Notes under the pieces: model-generated | Seen by the model: only the letters and a program-made list of their open reading frames with translations | What the model was told of the DNA's origin: nothing | Database searches by the model: none | NCBI RefSeq assembly: GCF_030818895.1 | Contig: NZ_JAUTBA010000001.1 | Location: forward strand, 4,154,001-4,218,000 | DNA: 64,000 bases | Direction: 5' to 3' | Origin: Sphingobacterium zeae | Lineage (GTDB): Bacteria; Bacteroidota; Bacteroidia; Sphingobacteriales; Sphingobacteriaceae | Shown: positions 16,846-25,784 of the stretch, piece by piece | How positions within the stretch are numbered: position 1 is the first letter of the stretch | How the letters are laid out: each line of letters opens with the position of its first letter | Position numbers and translations under genes: made by a program

Positions 16846-19038
16846 ATGAAACAGACACAAGAAATAAAAAGTTTTTTCTACAGCCAATATTTTGCTGATG
16901 GACTCCGAATCACTATCGGATGTATCGTGCCTGTCCTTATATTTGCTACTTTCGGACAGTTTACCAATGGAACAATCGTTTCCTTGGGTGCCCTTCTAGT
17001 GGGCCTTTCCGATACACCGGGAGCCCCCACCCACAGAAGGAAAGGGATGATTGCAGGAGCAATTTTAACTACGTTAACGTTTATTCTGACCAATTTAGTT
17101 AATCAAAATGTATATCTACTAGCAGTATTCATCGGCATGGCCTGCTTTATATTCGCCATGTTTGCGGTATTCAATAGCAGAGCTGCCAATGTCGGTCTCA
17201 TGTGTATTCTGATGATGTTGATTCATGTACAGATTCACTACCCCATCGCCGAAGCCATCAACTATTTAGGCTTTTATACATTAGGAGGATTATGGTATAT
17301 CGCCATCAGTCTTTCCATCACGCAGGTTCGCCCTTACCGGTTGGCTGAACAGGAACTATCGGAAACGATCCGTTATGTCGCAGATTATATCCGGTTGAAA
17401 GCTAATTTTTACGATGCCAAAATCGATAATGACAAAAATTACCTGAAGCTTATTGAAAAACAAGTTGAAGTCAATCAGCATCAGGAAAACTTACGGGATG
17501 TATTGTTTCAGAGTAAACGATCGATTAAAGATACCACTAAAGTAGGACGTTACCTAACACTCGTTTTCAACGATATCGTTGACCTCTTTGAGCAAAGTAT
17601 GGCAGCGCATTATGATTATAACGCCATCAGTGAGCGCTTCGGCCCCACGGGAATCTTAGAGGATTTCAAAAATGTTATCTTAAAGTACACCAACGAACTT
17701 GACAATTTAGCGTATCAGCTCAATACAAATACTCAACCTAAACCATTATATGATTTCGACGCTGATCTCAGCCGTCTTCATGCTAAAATCGATCAGCTGG
17801 ATAGAAGCCAGCAGTACAGCACGTTCGCTTTACGCAAAGTATTAATCAATTTGCGCGATCTCGTCCGCCGAATCAGAAATATATACGGCTACTCACATCT
17901 ACAGCCGGATGATGTCAAACGAAAAGAAATTGATGATGCAAAACGCTTTGTCCAGAGCTCCGCGATCGATTTAAAAAAGTTTCGTGAAAACCTTACTTTA
18001 AAATCGACTATATTTCGACATGCCTGCCGGATGGCAATTGTCATGTCGATCACTTATTATGTGTTTGAAGTAACCAATATCACCAACAATGTATACTGGA
18101 TCCTGCTCACGATTATGGTGATCTTAAAACCTGGCTTTGGACTCACAAAAGAGCGAAATATTCAACGGCTTATCGGAACCACAATAGGTGGGCTCATAGG
18201 AGCTCTTATCCTCTTAACCATTCATGACCCCACTGTGCTATTCGTACTGTTGGTATTCTTTTTTCTAACGGCATACAGCTTGTTCCGAGTCAATTATGTT
18301 ATTGCCGTACTTTTTATGACACCATATGTATTAATTATGCTGAGCTTTGTCAGTGCCAATACCTTGGATGTCACAAAAGAACGAATATTGGATACTTTTA
18401 TAGGCGGTATGATCGCGTTCCTATCCAGCTATGTTATTTTCCCTAATTGGGAAAGCATGCAAGTCAAAGAATCCATGCGTAAGCTACTGATCGCCAACTA
18501 CAATTACATCGTTCAGGCGTTGAAAGAAATTGCAGGCCAAGCACCTTCTGTCACCGATTATAAATTGACCCGCAAGGCTGTCTATGTAGAAACGGCCAAT
18601 ATGGGTTCTACATTCCAACGGATGCTGACGGAACCAAAAAAACGTCAAAAATATACGAAGGAAGTCAATAAATTCGTCATATTCAATCATATTTTAGCTT
18701 CATTCTCGGTGACTCTAATGAACCATCTTGACGAAATGGACAATAATTATATCAATAAAGATCATGTTCGGGCAATTCGAAAAATCTTAAGCTCACTTGA
18801 ACAATCCATTCAGCTCCTACATTCTGAGGATAGCGCAAAGGAATTCGTTCCTTTGACCATCGAGATTCCCAATGATCGATTTGCCCATGCAGACACCAGT
18901 TCAGTAGATGGACAGCTCCTGACCGAACAGTTAGAGTTTTTAGGTAAAATTGCTCAAGATCTACATAAAATTGTTCAGGATCTTCACGCCAAAAGCACAG
19001 CAATGTCAGAAAATGATCTGCAAAAGGCATTAAGCTGA
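16846..19038 (+). CDS. FUSC-family inner-membrane protein (YccS/YhfK-like)
   Basis: A 730-residue protein of the fusaric-acid-resistance-like FUSC superfamily, thought to act as aromatic-acid efflux or envelope transport proteins. It has the duplicated layout: a first block of about six membrane helices (residues 15-170), a cytoplasmic helical domain (about 180-395), a second block of six helices (about 400-545, starting ACRMAIVMSITYYVF), and a C-terminal helical tail. The motif LIGTTIGGLIGALILL is typical of the second block. The start MKQTQEIKSFF was preferred; an in-frame ATG at 16753 adds 31 residues of atypical sequence. Its substrate is unknown. The YpdA-like gene follows 31 bp downstream and may be co-transcribed. 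Confidence 0.82.
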   Translation: MKQTQEIKSFFYSQYFADGLRITIGCIVPVLIFATFGQFTNGTIVSLGALLVGLSDTPGAPTHRRKGMIAGAILTTLTFILTNLVNQNVYLLAVFIGMACFIFAMFAVFNSRAANVGLMCILMMLIHVQIHYPIAEAINYLGFYTLGGLWYIAISLSITQVRPYRLAEQELSETIRYVADYIRLKANFYDAKIDNDKNYLKLIEKQVEVNQHQENLRDVLFQSKRSIKDTTKVGRYLTLVFNDIVDLFEQSMAAHYDYNAISERFGPTGILEDFKNVILKYTNELDNLAYQLNTNTQPKPLYDFDADLSRLHAKIDQLDRSQQYSTFALRKVLINLRDLVRRIRNIYGYSHLQPDDVKRKEIDDAKRFVQSSAIDLKKFRENLTLKSTIFRHACRMAIVMSITYYVFEVTNITNNVYWILLTIMVILKPGFGLTKERNIQRLIGTTIGGLIGALILLTIHDPTVLFVLLVFFFLTAYSLFRVNYVIAVLFMTPYVLIMLSFVSANTLDVTKERILDTFIGGMIAFLSSYVIFPNWESMQVKESMRKLLIANYNYIVQALKEIAGQAPSVTDYKLTRKAVYVETANMGSTFQRMLTEPKKRQKYTKEVNKFVIFNHILASFSVTLMNHLDEMDNNYINKDHVRAIRKILSSLEQSIQLLHSEDSAKEFVPLTIEIPNDRFAHADTSSVDGQLLTEQLEFLGKIAQDLHKIVQDLHAKSTAMSENDLQKALS

Positions 19039-19069
19039 TTTATTCTATAAAATTATCGACATTTACATC

Positions 19070-20053
19070 ATGAGTGATAGCATGACACAGTACGACCTGA
19101 TTATAGTTGGCGGCGGGCCAATTGGCTTAGCTTGTGCCCTCGAAGCGAAAGAATCAAATTTAAATTATCTTATCCTTGAAAAAGGCTGTTTGGTTAATTC
19201 TCTTTATAATTATCCCCAGAATATGACTTTTTTCTCTTCATCCGAAAGATTAGAAATTGGAGATATTCCTTTTGTAACAACCAATCCTAAGCCCAAACGG
19301 ATGGAGGCTTTGGAGTATTACAGACGTATACAGCAAAAGTTCGCCCTAGACACCCACCTCTTCGAAGAAGTACTTGATATCAAGCAGGAAGGATCCGGAT
19401 TTTTAGTTACCAGCAGCAAAAGGATGTATTTGAGCAAAAAAATCATTATTGCAACCGGCTTTTATGACATTCCGATGTTGCTCAATATTCCGGGCGAAGA
19501 ACTTCCCAAAGTCAGGCATTATTACGATGACCCGCATTATTATAGCAGTCAAAAAGTAATTGTTGTGGGGGCTAGTAATTCATCTATTGATGCTGCGCTG
19601 GAAACTTTTCGAAAAGGAGCTCAAGTTTCTTTGGTCATCCGTAGTAGCGCAATTAGCCATCGGGTAAAATACTGGGTAAGACCTGATATTGAAAATCGAA
19701 TTGCTGCGGGGGAAATTGATGTCTATTATAATAGCTGCTTGACCGAAGTAACACCGACTTCTGCGCATATAAAAACCCCAAAGGGTACTATCGAACTCGA
19801 AAATGACTTTGTGCTGGCTTTAACGGGATATCGACCCAATTTTGATTTTTTGAAAAAGATCGGGATTGACATTCCATTAGAAGCGCCTTGTATTCCAAGT
19901 CATAATGAAAATACGATGGAAACAAATGTAGCGGGAATCTATCTAGCAGGTGTAGTTTGTGGTGGCTTAAATACTCACCTATGGTTTATCGAAAATTCAC
20001 GAATCCATGCCAAACAGATTATCGGACACATTCTTCAATCAACACTCACTTAA
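19070..20053 (+). CDS. YpdA-like FAD/NAD(P) disulfide reductase
   Basis: A 327-residue flavoprotein. The N-terminal FAD motif IIVGGGPIGLACALEA and a second dinucleotide motif VIVVGASNSSIDAALETFRKG identify a two-dinucleotide-binding reductase. NYPQNMTFFSSSERLEIGDI and the C-terminal GIYLAGVVCGGLNT are characteristic of YpdA, the putative bacillithiol disulfide reductase. There is no CxxC redox pair, as expected for YpdA. Bacillithiol use in Bacteroidota is plausible but not shown here, and no bsh genes are in the window. Met5 (19082) is an alternative start. Its last 8 bp overlap the end of the convergent TetR gene. Confidence 0.85.
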   Translation: MSDSMTQYDLIIVGGGPIGLACALEAKESNLNYLILEKGCLVNSLYNYPQNMTFFSSSERLEIGDIPFVTTNPKPKRMEALEYYRRIQQKFALDTHLFEEVLDIKQEGSGFLVTSSKRMYLSKKIIIATGFYDIPMLLNIPGEELPKVRHYYDDPHYYSSQKVIVVGASNSSIDAALETFRKGAQVSLVIRSSAISHRVKYWVRPDIENRIAAGEIDVYYNSCLTEVTPTSAHIKTPKGTIELENDFVLALTGYRPNFDFLKKIGIDIPLEAPCIPSHNENTMETNVAGIYLAGVVCGGLNTHLWFIENSRIHAKQIIGHILQSTLT

Positions 20054-20660
20054 CCTGAAATCGTAAGCCATTTAAGAAGATTTTCATCATTTTCTTTTGC
20101 AAACTGAGGATATGATCGAATTCCTCTTTTGTGGGAAATAACATGTTTTTCATATCTTTCAGTATGCCCATACGCATCCCGAACAGCGAGTATAAAAGAA
20201 TTCTCGCCGTTTCATTGATATCTTCAACCTGTATTTCTCCAGCATCGATACCGATCTTCAGAATCTTCTCAATAATTTCAACTTCCCGAAGATAAGACTC
20301 CTTAAACACCTGCTCCAATTCATCGGGGAGTTCTTTCACCATCTTCATGGTATATTCAAACAAATTATAATATTGATTGATAATTTTGACACGCATATCA
20401 ATGGAGTACATCATGATTTCCTCGAAATCGCCACCTTTCCCTATGACATCCTCCAGATCCTCGATCATTTTATCAATTACATATTCGAAGACAGCAGAAT
20501 ATAAGCTATTTTTGTCTGGAAAATAGTAATACAGCAATGCTTTTGAAAAATTGAGATCTTTGGCTATTTCCGACATCGTTGTCTTAGCCATTCCGAAGTG
20601 TGCAAAGCGCCTTGTCGCAGCCTCTAGAATTTTGATTCTTTTTACATCAGCATTACCCAT
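20046..20660 (-). CDS. TetR/AcrR-family transcriptional regulator
   Basis: A 204-residue TetR regulator. The DNA-binding domain is canonical: KRIKILEAATRRFAHFG, then KTTMSEIAKDLNFSKALLYYYFPDKNSLYSAVFEY. The C-terminal helical domain is the ligand sensor and is not recognisable in detail. The gene is divergent from murB across a 104-bp spacer that holds a 13-bp TAAAC-type palindrome, so it probably represses itself. It overlaps the convergent YpdA-like gene by 8 bp. Confidence 0.88.
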   Translation of the reverse strand: MGNADVKRIKILEAATRRFAHFGMAKTTMSEIAKDLNFSKALLYYYFPDKNSLYSAVFEYVIDKMIEDLEDVIGKGGDFEEIMMYSIDMRVKIINQYYNLFEYTMKMVKELPDELEQVFKESYLREVEIIEKILKIGIDAGEIQVEDINETARILLYSLFGMRMGILKDMKNMLFPTKEEFDHILSLQKKMMKIFLNGLRFQVK

Positions 20661-20684
20661 TAAACTTATATTTTTTATCGTTAA

Positions 20685-20697
20685 ATAAACGGTTTAT
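20685..20697. promoter_or_regulatory. Candidate TetR operator
   Basis: ATAAAC-G-GTTTAT, a perfect 13-bp palindrome around one central base, 25 bp upstream of the TetR start. Such half-sites are common for TetR proteins. Assignment is inferred from position. Confidence 0.45.
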
Positions 20698-20698
20698 A

Positions 20699-20729
20699 CT
20701 ATCTTTACCGATTATCATGCTAAAGATAG
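20699..20729. promoter_or_regulatory. Inverted repeat carrying two facing TATCTTTA boxes
   Basis: Nine-bp perfect arms CTATCTTTA (20699-20707) and TAAAGATAG (20721-20729) with a 13-base spacer. Each arm is one base off the TAnnTTTG -7 box, one per strand. It may be overlapping divergent promoters for murB and the TetR gene, or a second operator. Confidence 0.4.
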
Positions 20730-20764
20730 CTGATTTATTTGAATTTCTGAAAATTAAAGTCAAT

Positions 20765-21781
20765 ATGGAGTTAAACGTTCAATCGAATATTTCTTTAAAA
20801 CCTTTCAATACGTTTGGAATAGAGGAAAAGGCAAATTTCCTCATTGAAGTGAATGATAATGAAACATTGACCGAAATTTTTAAAAACAACATTTTTAAAG
20901 ACAATTTTTTTGTTTTGGGAGCTGGAAGCAATGTTTTGTTCACCAAAGCTTTCGAGGGATATATCATCCACATGACAAGCAAAGGCATACAGTCAAGAAC
21001 TGATGGCAACGATGTCTATGTAACAGCGCAAGCGGGAGAAATCTGGAACGACTTCGTCTGGTATTGCATTGAGCATAATTACGCTGGCGTCGAAAACATG
21101 GCGCTGATTCCTGGAACTGTAGGCGCCTCTCCTGTTCAAAATATAGGTGCTTATGGAACAGAATTAATGTATATCTTCCACGAATGTCAGGCTTTTGATA
21201 CACGTACAGGTAGCTTTATACTATTCCAGAAAGAAGATTGCTGCTTTTCATACAGGGATAGTATCTTTAAAACAGCACATAAGGGCCGGTTTATTATTAC
21301 TCAAGTAACCTATAAACTCAGCCTAACCCCTCATCTCAATACGAGTTATGGCGCAATAGAAGCGGAGCTTGATAAAGAAAACATAACCAATCCAAGTATT
21401 GCCGATATTGCAACCGTTGTCTCTAAAATACGTGTGGAAAAGCTGCCCGACCCGAGTACAGTCGGAAATGCAGGAAGTTTTTTTAAAAATCCCATAGTAA
21501 CTGAATCATTCTTCGCCACGCTCCAAAAGGAATACCCAACTATTCCGCACTATCCCATGCCCAATAATGAAACAAAATTAGCTGCAGGATGGTTAATAGA
21601 ACAATGCGGTTGGAAAGGAAAAACGTATGGACAAGCGGGTGTATGGAAAAATCAGGCACTTGTACTAATAAATAGACAAAACGCTAGTGGACAGGAAATT
21701 TACCAGCTGTCGGAACATATTATAAGCGACGTAGCCGATAAATTTGGGGTTACGCTAGAGCGTGAGGTTAATTTGTTATAA
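20765..21781 (+). CDS. murB: UDP-N-acetylmuramate dehydrogenase
   Basis: A 338-residue cytoplasmic FAD enzyme that reduces UDP-GlcNAc-enolpyruvate to UDP-MurNAc for peptidoglycan. FAD-binding features include FFVLGAGSNVLF and GTVGASPVQNIGAYG. GNAGSFFKNP carries the serine that acts as proton donor, and AAGWLIEQCGWKGK is the type I C-terminal block. The length matches the E. coli-like type I enzyme. The start at 20765 was chosen because MELNVQSNISLKPFNTFG aligns with the family. An ATG at 20717 would lie inside the promoter region. Confidence 0.92.
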   Translation: MELNVQSNISLKPFNTFGIEEKANFLIEVNDNETLTEIFKNNIFKDNFFVLGAGSNVLFTKAFEGYIIHMTSKGIQSRTDGNDVYVTAQAGEIWNDFVWYCIEHNYAGVENMALIPGTVGASPVQNIGAYGTELMYIFHECQAFDTRTGSFILFQKEDCCFSYRDSIFKTAHKGRFIITQVTYKLSLTPHLNTSYGAIEAELDKENITNPSIADIATVVSKIRVEKLPDPSTVGNAGSFFKNPIVTESFFATLQKEYPTIPHYPMPNNETKLAAGWLIEQCGWKGKTYGQAGVWKNQALVLINRQNASGQEIYQLSEHIISDVADKFGVTLEREVNLL

Positions 21782-22042
21782 AACCCCTAATTAATTTGTG
21801 TTAACCTTTCACAAGTTAAAGTGGATAAGAAAAGCGCTCCCACGGGCTATAGAATCACTTTTAGCTAATTTTATTTACTTAAAGTTAGTCTTAAAACAGT
21901 CTTATCAGCCTTAAAATAACCTTAAATTTATATTACCAAATCCTATTTTATCATTTTTGGCGCATTATTTGCCTCATACTTAATGAACCTGATTTTATAA
22001 ACTTACTGTTTTGTAAAAAGAACAGTTATAATTCATTAAGCT

Positions 22043-22552
22043 ATGACTAAGAATGAATTTGACACCATGGTGATTGAGCAATCTGACTCATTAAAACTGT
22101 ACGCCAGAAATTTTACCAGTGATTACGAAGATGCAAACGATCTCGTTCAGGATACAATTCTGAAGGCTGTAACCTATTTTAAAAATTTTAGAGAAGGTAC
22201 AAATTTAAAAGGTTGGCTCTATACCATCATGAAAAACACGTTTATTAATAATTATAGACGTATTGTAAAAACAAACTCCTTCATCACAAAAGATGAGGAT
22301 ATTTCTAATGCAAACCTCCTCTTGTCTGCTTCCGCCAATCAAGGAGAAAGTAAATTTGTGATGCAGGACATTCACGAAGCATTATCAAGTCTTTCCGAAG
22401 AGTATTACATCCCCTTCACACTTTACTTTGAAGGCTTTAAATATCATGAGATATCTGAGCACCTGAATATCCCCATCGGAACAGTAAAGACACGAATACA
22501 TGTAGCCAGAAAATTAATGAAAAAATCGCTATCGGCGTATAAAGTAGCCTAG
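22043..22552 (+). CDS. ECF-type RNA polymerase sigma factor
   Basis: A 169-residue sigma-70 family factor with only regions 2 and 4. Region 2 covers about residues 12-80, including DANDLVQDTILKAV and GWLYTIMKNTFIN. Region 4 covers about 110-165, with the helix-turn-helix FKYHEISEHLNIPIGTVKTR. No anti-sigma gene lies beside it: the next gene is a small b5-like protein 31 bp downstream. The group of stimuli is unknown. Similar short sigma factors are abundant in Bacteroidota and many sit alone, as here. Confidence 0.9.
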   Translation: MTKNEFDTMVIEQSDSLKLYARNFTSDYEDANDLVQDTILKAVTYFKNFREGTNLKGWLYTIMKNTFINNYRRIVKTNSFITKDEDISNANLLLSASANQGESKFVMQDIHEALSSLSEEYYIPFTLYFEGFKYHEISEHLNIPIGTVKTRIHVARKLMKKSLSAYKVA

Positions 22553-22583
22553 TTTTTATATCTTCGCCAACTTAACATGACTA

Positions 22584-22829
22584 ATGGCAGAGGGATTATT
22601 AGAATATAGCAAAAGTCAATTAGCTTTACGGAACGGTTGCGACAAACCGCAGATCTGGATTGCCTACCGTGGATACATTTATGATGTCGGCGAAAGTAGA
22701 CTGTGGAAAAATGGAATGCATTACGAGCACTGGGCTGGGCAAGATCTAACTGAGGAGCTTCAAGACGCTCCTCATTCAGAAACTGTATTTTTAAAATTTC
22801 AAATTATTGGAAAATTGAAAGATAAGTGA
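22584..22829 (+). CDS. Small cytochrome b5-like haem/steroid-binding protein
   Basis: An 81-residue protein covering one cytochrome b5-like domain. The motif WIAYRGYIYDVGESRLW, then MHYEHWAGQDLTEEL, and APHSE match the COG4892 type of predicted haem/steroid-binding proteins. His residues in GMHYEH and APHSE are candidate haem ligands. There is no signal peptide or membrane anchor. The gene abuts the convergent PfkB gene with no spacer, and follows the sigma factor by 31 bp. Role unknown. Confidence 0.72.
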   Translation: MAEGLLEYSKSQLALRNGCDKPQIWIAYRGYIYDVGESRLWKNGMHYEHWAGQDLTEELQDAPHSETVFLKFQIIGKLKDK

Positions 22830-23744
22830 TTATAAATTAAATTGAGATAGGGCTACAAACGCGTTCAATCGCTTTTGTATGTCCTCTTGAGTGAGACTAA
22901 CCAAGCGATCTGTTCCGAATCTCTCTACACAAAATGAAGCCAGCGCAGAACCGAAAATCAAGGCGTTCTTCATATTTGTAAAGTTTACGCTTTTTACTTT
23001 CGCTAGATATCCAATAAAACCTCCTGCAAAGGAATCACCTGCACCGGTTGGATCGAAAACATCTGCTAAGGGAAGTGCCGGGGCAGAAAAAATCTGATTC
23101 TCACCGAAAAGAAGTGCACCGTGCTCACCCTTTTTAATAATTAAATAGCGTGGCCCCATTTTCAAAATAACTTTTGCTGCCTTAACAAGGGAATACTCGC
23201 CAGATAGTTGTCTGGCTTCTGAATCATTTATAGCTAAGACATCAACCTTCAGAAGAACCTTTCTTAAGTCATCCATGGCAACATTCATCCAGTAGTTCAT
23301 AGTATCCAGAACAACCAGCTTCGGCTTATGTTTTAAGCGCCCCAAGGTTGTCAACTGTATTTGAGGAGTAAGGTTACCTAACAGCAGATATTCACAATCT
23401 TGGTAGCCCTCTGGAATAATTGGGTCAAATTCAGCCAATACATTTAAGTCTGTAGCTAAAGTATCGCGGCTATTCATGTCATTATGATATCTGCCCGACC
23501 AGTAAAAAGTTTTCCCACCATTTATCACCTGAATGCCCGTTACATCTATACCCCGGTTCTTGATAATATTAAGATGGTCGTTTCCAAAATCTTCTCCAAC
23601 AACGCTGACCAACTTGATTTGATCACACAGATAGGATGCCGCCAGGCTCGCGAATGTGCCGGCACCACCTAGAATTTTGTCAGTTTTACCGAACGGCGTC
23701 TCTATAGTATCGAAAGCCACCGTACCAATAATTACTAAACTCAT
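22830..23744 (-). CDS. PfkB-family carbohydrate kinase
   Basis: A 304-residue sugar or nucleoside kinase of the ribokinase/PfkB family. The N-terminus TVAFDTIETPFGKTDKILGG and GGAGTFASLAASYL are typical; the C-terminal signature DPTGAGDSFAGGFIGYL contains the catalytic aspartate and the anion hole. The phosphoryl acceptor cannot be named from sequence. It looks like the stand-alone PfkB kinase found conserved in Bacteroidota genomes. No sugar genes lie beside it. Confidence 0.85.
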   Translation of the reverse strand: MSLVIIGTVAFDTIETPFGKTDKILGGAGTFASLAASYLCDQIKLVSVVGEDFGNDHLNIIKNRGIDVTGIQVINGGKTFYWSGRYHNDMNSRDTLATDLNVLAEFDPIIPEGYQDCEYLLLGNLTPQIQLTTLGRLKHKPKLVVLDTMNYWMNVAMDDLRKVLLKVDVLAINDSEARQLSGEYSLVKAAKVILKMGPRYLIIKKGEHGALLFGENQIFSAPALPLADVFDPTGAGDSFAGGFIGYLAKVKSVNFTNMKNALIFGSALASFCVERFGTDRLVSLTQEDIQKRLNAFVALSQFNL

Positions 23745-23767
23745 AGTTTTTTTATAAGCATGGTAAA

Positions 23768-23793
23768 CAAAAAAACCGGCATAAAGCCGGTTT
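23768..23793 (-). terminator. Terminator of the tRNA-Asn cluster
   Basis: Eight-bp stem AAACCGGC/GCCGGTTT with a 5-base loop. On the minus strand it is followed by a T run. It lies just beyond the last tRNA-Asn. Confidence 0.8.
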
Positions 23794-23801
23794 AAATATT
23801 G

Positions 23802-23875
23802 CTCCTGAAGCTGGGCTCGAACCAGCGACCCTCTGATTAACAGTCAGATGCTCTAACCTGCTGAGCTATTCAGGA
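23802..23875 (-). tRNA. tRNA-Asn (GTT anticodon), copy 3 in transcription order
   Basis: Seventy-four nt. On the minus strand: acceptor TCCTGAA/TTCAGGA, discriminator G, anticodon stem TCTGA/TCAGA with loop CTGTTAA (anticodon GTT), and T-arm CTGGTTCGAGCCCAG. No CCA encoded. Confidence 0.95.
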
Positions 23876-23962
23876 ATTTAATCCCGAGAAATTTCTTTCC
23901 CATTGAGTGTACAAAAATAGTACATTTTAATTTGTTATGCAAATAAAATTATTGCATTGCTG

Positions 23963-24036
23963 CTCCTGAAGCTGGGCTCGAACCAGCGACCCTCTGATTA
24001 ACAGTCAGATGCTCTAACCGGCTGAGCTATTCAGGA
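23963..24036 (-). tRNA. tRNA-Asn (GTT anticodon), copy 2 in transcription order
   Basis: Seventy-four nt, identical to its neighbours except for one D-loop base (AGCCGG here, AGCAGG in the other two). Confidence 0.95.
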
Positions 24037-24087
24037 ATGAAAAATTGAATAGTATAGATAACTCCGGTTATGTAAGTTACTAAATTG

Positions 24088-24161
24088 CTCCTGAAGCTGG
24101 GCTCGAACCAGCGACCCTCTGATTAACAGTCAGATGCTCTAACCTGCTGAGCTATTCAGGA
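24088..24161 (-). tRNA. tRNA-Asn (GTT anticodon), copy 1 in transcription order
   Basis: Seventy-four nt, same sequence as the copy at 23802-23875. It is first in the presumed three-gene transcript. Confidence 0.95.
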
Positions 24162-24407
24162 GTGTTTTTCAATTTTTCCGGAGACCCTATTGCGTTTCCG
24201 TGATGCAATTATCGGAAGATTATTAGAATACTACAAATTTTTTGAGCACATTTTTTACAACTTCCTAAATTCCAATTAGAATAATTTATTTTTATTTTTC
24301 AAACAGCTCCACAAAATCCCCTTTTCAGCACTTAAACCAACATTATCCTTCTTTTACCTTCAATCGCCATCAGCGGATGAACGACCAGTATCGGCAATTG
24401 CGTACGA

Positions 24408-25784
24408 TTAAAGCAACACACCTTTCAAAATTAGCGTTGCCACACTAAAATAAATCAGCAAACCTGTTACATCGACTAATGTCGATACAAAGGGCGCTGA
24501 AGAACTCGCTGGGTCGGCCCCAAGTCGTTTCATCACAAAAGGCAACATAGACCCCATCAACGACCCCCAAAGGACCACACCAACCAAGGACAAAGAGATA
24601 ACTAATGCAACCAACACCCAATACTCACCATAGCTATGCGCAAAAGACTGCCAGGCCATAATCCGCACAAAACCTAATGTACCCAAAATAAGTCCCAGGA
24701 GCAAGCCCGATATAATCTCCCTACGCATCACCCGCCACCAGTCGCCTAGCGTAACTTCCCCCAAAGCCATCGCCTGGATAATCAATGTCGACGCCTGCGA
24801 ACCACTATTCCCACCACTGGAAATAATAACTGGCATCAATGCAAATAACATAATCGCACTTGCCATTTGCTCTTCAAAATGTTCAATCACTGTAGCTGTC
24901 AAAAGTTGCCCAAGAAAAAGTACAATAAGCCAACCGGCTCTCTTCTTCACCAGGTTCTTAATCGATACATCCAAATAGGGCTCATCTAACGCCTCGGTTC
25001 CCCCGATGCGCTGCATATCTTCGGTATACTCCTCGTTGGCAACCCAAAGAATATCATCAACAGTAACAATACCCAACATCACTCCATGTTCATCAACAAC
25101 AGGCAAGGCCACCCGATTATTCATCCGGAAGATATTGATTGCTTCCTCCTGCGGGTCATAAGCATTAAGCGATATTAGGCGATGATCAATCAATTCCCCA
25201 ACCACTGTATCGGGTTCCGCCATCAATACGTCTTTGATCCGTATATCATCAACGAGCTTCCCATTCCCATCAATTACATACAACACATCTATAGTCTCCG
25301 AATCCCTTCCATAACGCCTGATATGACCCAGTATTCGCTCGATACTCCAATGTTCCTTTACGGTAATATAATCAGGCGTCATTAAGCGACCCACACTATC
25401 TTCAGGATATCCAAGTAAAGCCAATGCTTCAACACGATCTTTGGGTGGTAAAAGTAAAATTAAATGCTTTATATCGTCCTTCATTTCGGAAAAAAAAGAA
25501 GTCCGATCATCGGGTGGTAATTCGTTAATTAGCGCACTAATTTTTGCTTTAGAAAGCTTCTTAAAAATCCTGTTTTGAGTAGGGAAATCCAGAATCCGAA
25601 AAACGTTAACTGCGCGATTCAAATTTAATGATTCAATAAATAACGGACCATGTTCAGGCAACTCATCAATCAGCTCCTCTACTTCTGAAATATTTAATTC
25701 ATTCAAAAATTCTTCCAGCCCAACAAGATCTCCACTTGCTATTAATTGCTCTATTTGATTCACCTGCATTTCCAGTTCTTCCAT
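24408..25784 (-). CDS. mgtE: MgtE-family magnesium transporter
   Basis: A 458-residue inner-membrane Mg2+ channel. It has the N-terminal MgtE superhelical domain (about residues 10-125, Leu-rich repeats such as LIDELPEHGPLF and ALINELPPDDR), two CBS domains (about 130-255, with MTPDYITVKEHWSIE and VVDEHGVMLGIVTVDDILW), then a connecting helix and five membrane helices. The pore signature SSGGNSGSQASTLIIQAMALG is intact. The N and CBS domains gate the channel on intracellular Mg2+. Start 25784 (MEELEMQV) was preferred over an ATG 36 bp upstream. It is a single gene. Confidence 0.92.
   Translation of the reverse strand: MEELEMQVNQIEQLIASGDLVGLEEFLNELNISEVEELIDELPEHGPLFIESLNLNRAVNVFRILDFPTQNRIFKKLSKAKISALINELPPDDRTSFFSEMKDDIKHLILLLPPKDRVEALALLGYPEDSVGRLMTPDYITVKEHWSIERILGHIRRYGRDSETIDVLYVIDGNGKLVDDIRIKDVLMAEPDTVVGELIDHRLISLNAYDPQEEAINIFRMNNRVALPVVDEHGVMLGIVTVDDILWVANEEYTEDMQRIGGTEALDEPYLDVSIKNLVKKRAGWLIVLFLGQLLTATVIEHFEEQMASAIMLFALMPVIISSGGNSGSQASTLIIQAMALGEVTLGDWWRVMRREIISGLLLGLILGTLGFVRIMAWQSFAHSYGEYWVLVALVISLSLVGVVLWGSLMGSMLPFVMKRLGADPASSSAPFVSTLVDVTGLLIYFSVATLILKGVLL

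Noticed and set aside
23802-24161. Three 74-bp direct repeats with unique spacers, CRISPR-like at first glance
   Set aside because: Each repeat folds as tRNA-Asn, and spacers are of unequal length.
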